Positions 1 to 6,871 of a stretch of 15,293 nucleotides of DNA are shown here, piece after piece (position 1 is the stretch's first letter; the number at the start of each line of letters is the position of its first letter). The stretch comes from Candidatus Latescibacterota bacterium (lineage in GTDB: Bacteria; Latescibacterota; 4484-107): the NCBI GenBank assembly GCA_030613045.1, contig JAUWMS010000007.1, forward strand, positions 1 through 15,293. Direction: 5' to 3'. Position numbers and translations under genes: made by a program. The notes beneath the pieces are model-generated. The model did no database searches, had not been told where the DNA came from, and worked only from the letters and a program-made list of their open reading frames with translations.

Positions 1-1081
1 CTTTGAAGGTGAGTACTGGATCTCGTTCAACCGTCTGTTTGACCCGATAGATCTCGCGAATACGAGATGGGAGAATTTCATGAATCTCCCCTGTGATCCG
101 CCAAGCGGCGTTTGAACTTTCGAAGAAAATCATGGAAAGAGTAATGCTATCACGATCTCCGGACACTTTGGCTAAGTCGTCCAAAATTTCGTACTCCGAA
201 TTGGTAATCTTCTTGAGGGCTTCGTTGCGCAGAGAAGGGCCTTTTTTGCGTCTCTGCAGAAGTTGGACCACGAATCTACGAAGTTTTGGATCCTGGACGT
301 GGGGCAATAACAGATACCGTTCTCCAGCCAATGGGAAGGTCAGATGCGTATTGACAAAATCCCATCCACTGGACACACGCAACATGCACGCGTCACAAAC
401 CGGAAAGTTATTCGGTGCGGACGGATAATCCATACCCCCGGTAATGACCCCTCGCTTATCCAGATTGTAACAGGCGATAAGGGAAAAATTTCCTACGATT
501 CTTTCTGCGGGCTTTCCGCAGATGGAACACACTCTGTTTTCTGCGGTAAGTTTTATGTCCTTTACTGTACTATAACCAGCAAGCGCATAAGATACCATAA
601 AATCCTGGACAGCCGGATGGCTATACAGAGGTTGTATGCCGTCGGCATCCAGCCAAGCTATATATACAAAGGGATACTGCTCTTTTGTATCAAGCTCCGC
701 AATATGATCCGCCACCTCTTTGCTGATCTCATTGGTGTCGAAACTTTCTACAATGGCTTTGATTCGTTCTGAAATGGCCTCACAAGCATCTGACGCTTCG
801 AGCGCTTTCAGGGATCGCAAAAGGCGGCGTACTACATTCTCGGCTTTCCCCGGATACTTGGAGATAGCGGTGGGATCGAACCCATTGGGCGGTCCCGATC
901 TATAGACCACTCCTTTATTTCCCCGCGTCAGTCGCACACCCAGATACGCTCCCGATGGATTAAAACAGATCGCAATCCCGTGCTGATAAGACTCTGGTAG
1001 CCCCTGATTCAGCATAGCCACCGGATCATCCTTCGACTCTCCGGACATTACCTGATGAATATGCGACAATCGCTCAAACAT
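1..1081 (-). CDS. cas8b: Cas8b/Csh1 (TM1802 family) type I-B CRISPR effector subunit, C-terminus cut by window edge
   Basis: The minus strand is open from an ATG at 1081 to base 1, giving 360 complete codons with no stop. A good ribosome site (GGAGGAG) lies just upstream. Residues 185-232 form a split zinc ribbon: CSIC at 185-188 and CDAC at 229-232. Between and after these come NLDKRGVITGG, NNFPVC, a 'SSGWDFV' helix and 'GERYLLLP'. This arrangement is the hallmark of the TM1802/Cas8b (Csh1) large subunit of type I-B Cascade, which in this family recognises the PAM and helps hold the crRNA complex. It would act in the cytoplasm with Cas5, Cas7 and Cas3, none of which is visible here; they should lie to the left. 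The gene appears to be first in its operon. The family call rests on remembered motifs, not a search. Confidence 0.8.
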   Translation of the reverse strand, partial: MFERLSHIHQVMSGESKDDPVAMLNQGLPESYQHGIAICFNPSGAYLGVRLTRGNKGVVYRSGPPNGFDPTAISKYPGKAENVVRRLLRSLKALEASDACEAISERIKAIVESFDTNEISKEVADHIAELDTKEQYPFVYIAWLDADGIQPLYSHPAVQDFMVSYALAGYSTVKDIKLTAENRVCSICGKPAERIVGNFSLIACYNLDKRGVITGGMDYPSAPNNFPVCDACMLRVSSGWDFVNTHLTFPLAGERYLLLPHVQDPKLRRFVVQLLQRRKKGPSLRNEALKKITNSEYEILDDLAKVSGDRDSITLSMIFFESSNAAWRITGEIHEILPSRIREIYRVKQTVERDPVLTFK

Positions 1082-1223
1082 AGCTCCTCCACTTTTTTTA
1101 AGTCTATATGGCGCTCTGTCTCAATTCCTCCGCCGCCAGCACCTCGCCTTCCGGGCCACAAATTCAAATCCCCATCTTCATCCCCCAAAACGAGTTCAAT
1201 TACCTCAAGATTTTAATGGATAT

Positions 1224-1252
1224 ATAGTACAATCAAACACCCGACTTGTCAA
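1224..1252 (-). promoter_or_regulatory. Sigma-70-like promoter for cas8b
   Basis: On the minus strand a perfect -35 box TTGACA (1252-1247) is followed by a 17-bp spacer and TACTAT (1229-1224). Transcription would begin near 1217 and leave a leader of about 135 nt before the cas8b ATG. It is the best promoter match in the window. Confidence 0.65.
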
Positions 1253-1317
1253 GCAAAATTTTTACAAATCACCTCTCCACCAGCCCCTCTCTTCTCTCAC
1301 CCTTCCTCGAAAACCCC

Positions 1318-1346
1318 TTGCCTTTTCACCTTCCGAGTGGTATATT
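1318..1346 (+). promoter_or_regulatory. Probable sigma-70-like promoter for the EIIB gene
   Basis: TTGCCT (1318-1323), a 17-bp spacer and TATATT (1341-1346) lie 83 bp upstream of the EIIB start. The promoter diverges from the cas8b promoter about 65 bp away. The predicted leader is about 75 nt. Confidence 0.5.
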
Positions 1347-1428
1347 TGAACAAAATTGTCCCACCTTTCCTCCCCGACTTGCGAGGAGAAATAGCACGAT
1401 TGCGATCCGCCTTCCGATTGGAGAACCT

Positions 1429-1944
1429 ATGATCCTCATGACACGCATTGACGACCGGCTCATCCACGGCCAGGTGACCGTAGGCTGGGGAGACGCGCTC
1501 AAACCGGATCGGATCATTCTGGCCAACGACCAAGTGGCCTCCAACGAATGGGAACAGGAGCTTTACCAGGCAGCGGTTCCGCCCGAGATCGAGGTCTGCG
1601 TGACCTCCGTGGAGGATGCCCCGGCGATGCTTTCCGAGGAGGAGCACAACGGGAAACGCACGATCCTGCTCGTAGATTCTCCCCAAGATGTTTTGCGCCT
1701 CGTCCACAACGGCGCGCACCTTGAGAACCTCAACGTCGGAGGCCTGCACTTCCGGGAAGGCACGCGTCAACTCCTTCCCTTTGTGTACGTAGACGACGAC
1801 GATCTGGACGCGGTCACAACGCTTTGCCAGGGGGGCGTCTGCGTGGAATGTCAGGACGTGCCCACGTGTCACAAGATCAAAATGGAGAAGCTGTTGAAGT
1901 CCGACCGGAAGAACAGGAAGCAGTCCGGTAAGGAGATGCAGTAA
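1429..1944 (+). CDS. PTS system mannose/fructose/sorbose family EIIB component
   Basis: The 171-residue protein opens with RIDDRLIHGQV, the signature of the sorbose/mannose-type EIIB domain (PTSIIB_sorb). His13 is the expected phosphorylation site, taking phosphate from EIIA and passing it to sugar entering through EIIC/EIID. The domain fills about residues 1-155, followed by a short Lys/Arg-rich tail. The start at 1429 is chosen because GGAG (1420-1423) sits 5 nt upstream and the family motif begins at once; the reading frame is open further upstream but that part looks non-coding. No EIIA, EIIC, EIID, HPr or EI gene is nearby, so the protein either works with unlinked partners or belongs to a regulatory PTS. 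It converges on the heparinase-type gene. Cytoplasmic. Confidence 0.88.
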   Translation: MILMTRIDDRLIHGQVTVGWGDALKPDRIILANDQVASNEWEQELYQAAVPPEIEVCVTSVEDAPAMLSEEEHNGKRTILLVDSPQDVLRLVHNGAHLENLNVGGLHFREGTRQLLPFVYVDDDDLDAVTTLCQGGVCVECQDVPTCHKIKMEKLLKSDRKNRKQSGKEMQ

Positions 1945-2000
1945 AGCAGCAGGAAGGCCCCTGGTCCCGATGCATGGCTGGGCACGCCATACGGCATAAG

Positions 2001-5000
2001 TCATTTCTCCCGTGGGTGCTTTGTCCCGCTCTTCCAATAGGCGCACAAGGGGATCACGAACCGGTCGTCTTCCGCGATCTCGTATAAGTTTCCCCGGCTG
2101 TAATCCCGCTCATCCACCATCCCTCGCACGAAGTCCACGTCTCCTACCTCCAGTATAGTCTGACCGCCCTTCCGATGCACCTCCCGAATCCGATAGCACG
2201 CATCCCGTTCGTTGTCGTTATCCACCATCACCCATCGTCCGATCAGGGAGCCGTCCGTGGGAAGAGGGGCCTCGGTGTAGATCCGTCCCCGATCGAACCG
2301 CGCCACGGATCCGGTCCAGGCCCGCCGTATCGTCCGGAGGGGTTCAAAATCTTGACCCCCACCCTCCGGGCCGATCCGGGTTCCGTTGACCAGGAAGGCG
2401 TTACGGAGTTGGCCATCCACCTCCGAGTAGAAACCGAACGATCCACGGAACGCGATTCGATCCTCTACGCGGCGCATCCGATCCGGATCGAGGGAGAACA
2501 TCAGATAATCTGTGCGCCCGCCGGCCAGGGTGATCTTGAGCGCGCGGGCCTTCAGATGCGTCCCCGGTTCGTCGTCCGGCTCCACCGCGACCGGCTCGAT
2601 GCGCCGGATGGCGGGTTCTCCCCGGTAGGACTCGATCACCGAAAGGAATCCCGTGGAAGCGGGTGCGCCCTTGCTGTGCACCATGGCGTATTTCAGCCGT
2701 CGGGGATTGCCCGGTTTGTTTTGAGGCGGATCGCCGTCGCACAGGGCCACCTCGCCCGGTGGATCGAGCATGGTCCACCGCAGGTGCACGTCGGAGATGC
2801 GATTTCGGATTTCGGATTGCGGATTGCGGATTGAACCCCGAAGCACGCCGAGCTCCGCCGAGGACTTCTCCGGGATTTCTTCGTGATTCTTTGCGTCCTT
2901 CGCGGCTGCATCGGGTTGCGGCAGCATGCGCCACGTGTCCTTCACCTGCCAGTCCAGTGCGATCAAGTCTTTTGGCGCAGGACATCGCCGGACGTTGTAG
3001 AGATACTGGAAGCCGCTGCCCCGATAGTTTGTGCTGAACGGTTCGTCGGCAAATTCCCCGAAAGGTACGTCCTCACCCGCATACGTCCCTTGGCTTTGCA
3101 GGATCAGATCCAATCCCTCCGTCGAAAGGTTTCCCTCCGGCCCATGGAAGGAGAAGTGGTGCTCCTCTCCGCCTTCGACGCGGAACAGATCCACGAGGTA
3201 GGATGCGGTCGGGGAAATGTCCACTAATACGGTGGTGCGCCGATAGACCGGGCACTGGGGATAAACGTCTTCGCTTGCGATTTCTACCATCTGCACGTTG
3301 GGCGAGGTTCCGAAAAGACGCAGGTTCCCGGAATAGTTAGGATGCTGCGGCGTGTGATCCACCATCACCGTATTGTGGCTGACCGTGTGGTGCGTCCATC
3401 CGAATCGTTTGGGCCACGCCGAAGCGTATTCGGGATACCCCAGATCGGGCAGAAGATCCAGCCCATGCGCGTAAAGTCCGAGATTTCCCGTGTCGAGATG
3501 CCCGTGTCCCATAGTGCGACCGTAATAGATCCACGCCGCGCGTTGGTGTTCCCCTTCGCCGCTTCGGAGGAGCGCCAATCCGTATCCTCCCAACACGTCC
3601 GAATGCTCCGGTCGCATTCCATGCCGGGCGATGACTTGTTTCACCTGTTCTCCAACCTGCTCCGGTTCGGGATGGAAGAGGGAACTGTGCATCCCCTCTG
3701 TGGTGTTCCCGTTCAGCCAATAGGCGGTCTGAGCAAACTCTGGATCGCCGAACCGCTCGAAGGCTTTGAGGTACAGATCCACCGAGGCCACGTTGAGTCC
3801 GGGCGATCCGGTCATTCCCGAGTCGCCGATGTCGGGCGTGTAGCGTCCGAGGCAGATAAGACGGGCCGGGGCGCGGAACATCTCCCGAAATTTGGGGAAA
3901 TCCCTCTGGACGTTGTGCCGGGTGTACGAGGCGCGTTTTGAGATGACCTCGTCCAACTCCATCATTCCCATCAGCCACCAAAAGCTATATCCCGGCGCGG
4001 CCTCGGAGCCTATTCCGTCCCGATCCATTTTTCCGGCAAAGAGCGTGGGGATATGTCCTCCGCTCCCTTCCCACCTTCTCCGCCCCGATGGGGAGAGAGG
4101 GGGAGGGGGAGGGGGAGAGGGGGAGACCTCGTCTCCATGTCCCTCTGTCTGCTGGTCTCCTGGTCTGTTGTTCTCTTTGTCGCTCGATCTCGGCGCGAAG
4201 ACCCAGTCCAGCATGCGGTCGCTTTCGTTCGGATCGTTCAGGACCACGGCGGCTGTGGCCATGGTAAGCTGGGTGAGTGGTTCGTTCACGCGGATGTCAC
4301 GTCTGAGGATCGCCGGCTCGATCCGGCGCAGGATGTGCTCCTCGATGTGTGCCCGAAGCGCCTGACCGTTTCCCTGGGGCGGGAGTCCAAATCGTTTCGC
4401 CTTTTCGCTCAGAAAAACGGATAGCTCCTCGTCGTCCAACCCGTCCCGGATGGCATCGTAGGCCCGGGCAAATCGGGATACCAGACCCGCCTCCCAGATG
4501 CAGCCGAAGACCTTGCCTTGTCCGCTGAGTCCGTCCGAGTTCTCGAAGCCCCATTTTGCCCAGAAAGAGTAGTCCATATCCGGATAGAGGTCCGCGACGC
4601 GAGCCAGTAAAATCGCGGCTTTGTGGGCATATCGTTGCTCTCCGGTGAGGACGTAAGCCTCCGACAGAGCCGACAGCGCATCGGAGACGGCCGTCCACGT
4701 CCCATAATGTCCGTAGTACCCGATAAAGCGATACATGTTTCCTTCCGGGTCCTTCCAGCCATAACTGTCATCTACGCCAAAGCTGTGGAGCGGATCGTTC
4801 GGATCGGGATGGTCCGTGTTGCAGAGCAGGGAGGCGTCGGCCCGCTCGCGTCGGAAAAGCCCATCCGGGCCTTTGCCGCTTCGGTAGTACGCCTCGAAAT
4901 CGTTCTTGGGATAACGCTCCCCGCAGTTCGGACATTGGATTTTCCACGGGTCGTTTATCACGTCCACTTTCCAGGGATAGTTCCCGAACCCGTCTATCCC

Positions 5001-5207
5001 GTGCCCACAGTTGGGACAGCCCCGCTCCTTGTTCACGTGGATGCCCCGTGGGATGGATTGCTCGGTGGGCAGATGCCACAATGCCTCGTCGCTCAGAACC
5101 GCCCATTGTTCGGTTTGCTCCACCGCTCGATCCCGGATGGCCCGCGCCCACTCATATCGCTCGATATTTCTCCGGGCGTTCGTTCTTTCCTCTTGGGTAA
5201 TCAGCAT
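2001..5207 (-). CDS. Heparinase II/III-like family protein (putative polysaccharide lyase) with two in-frame repeat insertions
   Basis: This 1068-residue protein has the layout of large heparinase II/III-like proteins: an N-terminal helical toroid (about residues 1-510) and a beta-sandwich heparinase domain. Motifs include GHGHLDTGNLGLYAHG (567-582), followed by a 'DLGYPEY' turn, and SHNTVMVDH (610-618). Such enzymes cleave uronic-acid-containing polysaccharides by beta-elimination. The exact substrate and catalytic residues cannot be assigned here; His568/His570/His611 and Tyr165/166 are candidates. Two CxxC pairs (Cys64/67 and Cys92/95) suggest a small zinc ribbon. No signal peptide is visible, so it may act on imported oligosaccharides. 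Residues 341-388 (Pro/Gly/Ser-rich) and 768-806 look foreign and correspond to DNA repeats. GGAG lies 10 bp upstream of the ATG. The gene lies downstream of the Gfo/Idh gene on the same strand. Confidence 0.85.
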   Translation of the reverse strand: MLITQEERTNARRNIERYEWARAIRDRAVEQTEQWAVLSDEALWHLPTEQSIPRGIHVNKERGCPNCGHGIDGFGNYPWKVDVINDPWKIQCPNCGERYPKNDFEAYYRSGKGPDGLFRRERADASLLCNTDHPDPNDPLHSFGVDDSYGWKDPEGNMYRFIGYYGHYGTWTAVSDALSALSEAYVLTGEQRYAHKAAILLARVADLYPDMDYSFWAKWGFENSDGLSGQGKVFGCIWEAGLVSRFARAYDAIRDGLDDEELSVFLSEKAKRFGLPPQGNGQALRAHIEEHILRRIEPAILRRDIRVNEPLTQLTMATAAVVLNDPNESDRMLDWVFAPRSSDKENNRPGDQQTEGHGDEVSPSPPPPPPLSPSGRRRWEGSGGHIPTLFAGKMDRDGIGSEAAPGYSFWWLMGMMELDEVISKRASYTRHNVQRDFPKFREMFRAPARLICLGRYTPDIGDSGMTGSPGLNVASVDLYLKAFERFGDPEFAQTAYWLNGNTTEGMHSSLFHPEPEQVGEQVKQVIARHGMRPEHSDVLGGYGLALLRSGEGEHQRAAWIYYGRTMGHGHLDTGNLGLYAHGLDLLPDLGYPEYASAWPKRFGWTHHTVSHNTVMVDHTPQHPNYSGNLRLFGTSPNVQMVEIASEDVYPQCPVYRRTTVLVDISPTASYLVDLFRVEGGEEHHFSFHGPEGNLSTEGLDLILQSQGTYAGEDVPFGEFADEPFSTNYRGSGFQYLYNVRRCPAPKDLIALDWQVKDTWRMLPQPDAAAKDAKNHEEIPEKSSAELGVLRGSIRNPQSEIRNRISDVHLRWTMLDPPGEVALCDGDPPQNKPGNPRRLKYAMVHSKGAPASTGFLSVIESYRGEPAIRRIEPVAVEPDDEPGTHLKARALKITLAGGRTDYLMFSLDPDRMRRVEDRIAFRGSFGFYSEVDGQLRNAFLVNGTRIGPEGGGQDFEPLRTIRRAWTGSVARFDRGRIYTEAPLPTDGSLIGRWVMVDNDNERDACYRIREVHRKGGQTILEVGDVDFVRGMVDERDYSRGNLYEIAEDDRFVIPLCAYWKSGTKHPREK
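2790..2906 (-). repeat. In-frame composite low-complexity insertion inside the heparinase-like gene
   Basis: On the plus strand this stretch contains tandem ATTTCGGATTGCGGATTG-type units (about 2801-2835). An AAGGACGCAAAGAATCACG-type unit follows (about 2880-2903, read on the minus strand). The encoded peptide (about residues 768-806, including SIRNPQSEIRN) looks unlike the rest of the enzyme. A related CGCAAAGGCGCAAAGAACG sequence lies at about 8367-8390, between genes, which supports a dispersed repeat family. Confidence 0.6.
4044..4187 (-). repeat. In-frame purine/pyrimidine-skewed insertion inside the heparinase-like gene
   Basis: The plus strand has a GGGGGAGGGGGAGGGGGAG tract preceded by a CTTCTCCGCCCCGATGGGGAG stretch, then a run of short CTCCTGGTCTG-like units. 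It encodes SPSPPPPPPLSPSG and a hydrophilic D/E/N/Q segment, about residues 341-388 of the lyase. Flanking residues (VFAPR before, GGHIPTLFAGKMDRDG after) look like ordinary enzyme sequence, so the tract behaves as an inserted linker. Confidence 0.55.
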
Positions 5208-5250
5208 GCTGGGGGTCTCCTTTGGGATGCGACCGTGAATCGCTTATTGC

Positions 5251-5384
5251 ATTATTCACAAATTCGCCCAAAATACTCTTTTGCTCTTGTGCGGCAATAT
5301 CTTTTGGAGTGCGCAAGCAAGCTTGCGCACTCCATAGACCTGTGCCCTGAGACCTGTGCCCTAAATCAGAGATTTGTGAATAAT
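5251..5384. repeat. MITE-like element with 13-bp terminal inverted repeats
   Basis: ATTATTCACAAAT at 5251-5263 is repeated in perfect inverted form at 5372-5384. The 134-bp unit contains a perfect 13-bp-arm palindrome (5306-5318 and 5321-5333, arms GGAGTGCGCAAGC, 2-nt spacer) and a doubled ACCTGTGCCCT unit (5338-5361). GCTTATTG occurs outside both ends (5242-5249 and 5390-5397), as a possible imperfect target duplication. It has no coding capacity and sits between the Gfo/Idh and heparinase-like genes. Confidence 0.5.
5270..5297 (-). promoter_or_regulatory. Weak candidate promoter for the heparinase-like gene
   Basis: On the minus strand TTGCCG (5297-5292) is followed by a 16-bp spacer and TATTTT (5275-5270), about 65 bp upstream of the heparinase start. 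The match is only moderate. If real, it lies inside the MITE-like element and would uncouple this gene from the Gfo/Idh gene. Confidence 0.3.
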
Positions 5385-5396
5385 CCAGGGCTTATT

Positions 5397-5467
5397 GGAC
5401 ACGGATGCCCGCGGATGCACATGGGTTTTTTGATTGTTTTTTGTTCTATCCGTGTTTATCCGTGTCC
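5397..5467. repeat. Inverted repeat built on ACACGGAT units
   Basis: GGACACGGAT (5397-5406) pairs perfectly with ATCCGTGTCC (5458-5467) across a 51-nt loop. A second CCGTGTTTATCCGTGT unit lies in the right half. The right arm touches the last base of the Gfo/Idh stop codon, so on the minus strand the repeat immediately follows that gene and could act as an mRNA 3' structure. It lacks a U-tract expected of an intrinsic terminator. Confidence 0.55.
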
Positions 5468-6516
5468 TATTTCAGCGGCAGTTCCACGACCTTCCCCTCA
5501 TCCGCGGACCGATACATCGCCAGCGCGATCTCCAGCGATCCACGGCCGTCGTGCGCGGTGATGCGGGGAGGGCGATCCTCCCGAATGGCCGTGATCATAT
5601 CCTCGATCAAATACTGGTGCTCGAAATAGGCGAAGTCCGCCGCGCCGGTGGCGGCCGTGCCGATGCTCTCGCTGCCGATTTTCCGGATGGCCTCGTCCTC
5701 CGCTTTCTCCTCCCGGAACGCCCACTCGATGATCCGCTCGCCCTGCATGATGGCGGTCCCGTTTTCCCCGTTGATCTCGATGCGGATGTCCGTGCCGGGA
5801 TAAAGCGCGGTGGAGGCCTCCACGATACCCTGGGCGCCGTTGGCGTAATCCAGAATGGCAATCACCGTGTCCTCCAGCGTCACCTCCGGATGCGCCAGAT
5901 TGGACATCCGGGCCTGCACCTGCTTCACCGGGCCCATCAGGTGATGCAGCAGATCGATGTAGTGGAACGCATGCTGGATGGTCACGCCGGCACCCTGCTC
6001 GCGGGAGCTGCGCCACGTATCCGGGGCATAATATTCCTTGGACCGAAACCATTTCATATAGGCATCCCCGTGCAAAAGGCGACCGAATCGCCCCTCGTCC
6101 ATCGCGTGTTTGATGGCCTCGATCGCCTTTCGGAACCGGCATTGGAGCACTATGCCAAATTGGACCCCCGCCTGCTCACACGCCGCGATCATCCGATCCA
6201 CCTTCTCCAGCGTCATCTCCGGAGGTTTTTCCACCAACACGTGCTTGCCCGCCTGAGCGGCCTTGACCACGTATTCCTCGTGGTACGCGTTGGGCGTGAG
6301 CACGTTGATCACGTCCACGTCATCGCGGGCAAAGATCGCATCCATGCTGTCCAGCGCCTCGCCGCAGTAAGTCCCGACGAACTCCTCCGCCCGCTCCGGA
6401 ACCATGTCCACAGCCGCCGCCAGCCTCGCGCCCGAAGCCGCCTGAATCGCCTTCCCATGAAACTGCGAGACCAGCCCGCAGCCGATCACGCCGAATCCAA
6501 AGACCTTCTTCTCCAT
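5467..6516 (-). CDS. Gfo/Idh/MocA family NAD(P)-dependent oxidoreductase
   Basis: This 349-residue protein, of normal family length, starts with a Rossmann fingerprint GFGVIGCGLVSQFHG (GxGxxG region at residues 9-14). It carries the family EKP motif at Glu96-Lys97-Pro98, where the lysine contacts cofactor and substrate. The C-terminal alpha/beta substrate domain includes QHAFHYIDLLHH (181-192), supplying the expected catalytic Asp/His positions (His185, Asp188, His191/192). Members oxidise or reduce sugars, inositols or sugar acids, or remove glycosidic groups; the substrate cannot be read from sequence. A strong GGAGG ribosome site lies 5 nt before the ATG. It is transcribed toward the heparinase-like gene, 259 bp away, which suggests a role in processing the sugars that enzyme releases. 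Cytoplasmic; no signal peptide. Confidence 0.9.
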   Translation of the reverse strand: MEKKVFGFGVIGCGLVSQFHGKAIQAASGARLAAAVDMVPERAEEFVGTYCGEALDSMDAIFARDDVDVINVLTPNAYHEEYVVKAAQAGKHVLVEKPPEMTLEKVDRMIAACEQAGVQFGIVLQCRFRKAIEAIKHAMDEGRFGRLLHGDAYMKWFRSKEYYAPDTWRSSREQGAGVTIQHAFHYIDLLHHLMGPVKQVQARMSNLAHPEVTLEDTVIAILDYANGAQGIVEASTALYPGTDIRIEINGENGTAIMQGERIIEWAFREEKAEDEAIRKIGSESIGTAATGAADFAYFEHQYLIEDMITAIREDRPPRITAHDGRGSLEIALAMYRSADEGKVVELPLK

Positions 6517-6582
6517 CTCGACCTCCTCTTGTGTGGTGTTAGAACGAGTTACTGATTTCTCTTGGTAAATGTCCTGATTTGT

Positions 6583-6588
6583 ATTATA
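6583..6588 (-). promoter_or_regulatory. Consensus -10 box upstream of the Gfo/Idh gene
   Basis: The minus strand reads TATAAT here, about 66 bp upstream of the ATG. A matching -35 at normal spacing is not evident; TTGCAA lies 20 bp away. This is a plausible start site with a weak or activator-dependent -35. Confidence 0.4.
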
Positions 6589-6604
6589 TTAACTATCTCA
6601 TGAG

Positions 6605-6748
6605 GCTCTTGCAAAAATCATAAAGGTACAGTCATCACGCAGGGGTTGGTAGGTCAGACATTCTTGTCTGACCAAGCTGACCAAGCCTGACTTGGATGAC
6701 CATAAAGCTGAACAGACAGGAATGTCTGTTCTACCAAGCTCTTGCAAA
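6605..6748. repeat. Nested palindromic repeat block flanked by 11-bp direct repeats
   Basis: GCTCTTGCAAA occurs at 6605-6615 and 6738-6748. Between them, a 25-nt arm at 6646-6670 (TTGGTAGGTCAGACATTC...) is repeated in inverted form at 6713-6737 with three mismatches. Each arm is part of its own perfect hairpin: GGTCAGACA/TGTCTGACC (6652-6660 with 6665-6673) and GAACAGACA/TGTCTGTTC (6710-6718 with 6723-6731). A small CCAAG/CTTGG hairpin (6681-6695) lies between. The block is non-coding and upstream of the radical SAM gene. Confidence 0.6.
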
Positions 6749-6871
6749 TAATTTTTTCGACAAGTTTTTCAAACTTTTCCAAGAGGCTCTCATGACCGCA
6801 AAAATCTCAAGATTTACAAATTTTTCGAGCTATCACATTACAGCCCGAAGCCCTCTATGAAAGGAGACCTC

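Noticed and set aside
1246..1428. N-terminal extension of the EIIB frame
   Set aside because: It contains the predicted promoter, lacks family similarity, and a ribosome site fits the start at 1429.
5397..5467. Intrinsic terminator after the Gfo/Idh gene
   Set aside because: The stem has a 51-nt loop and no T-run in the gene's direction. It fits a dispersed repeat better.
4623..5561. 312-codon plus-strand frame opposite the heparinase-like gene and beyond
   Set aside because: It is antisense to a gene with strong motifs and runs on through the MITE-like element and into the Gfo/Idh gene. A high-GC shadow frame explains it.
5434..6555. 373-codon plus-strand frame opposite the Gfo/Idh gene
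   Set aside because: It mirrors the coding strand of a motif-complete oxidoreductase. Its His/Arg/Leu-rich composition is typical of a shadow frame.
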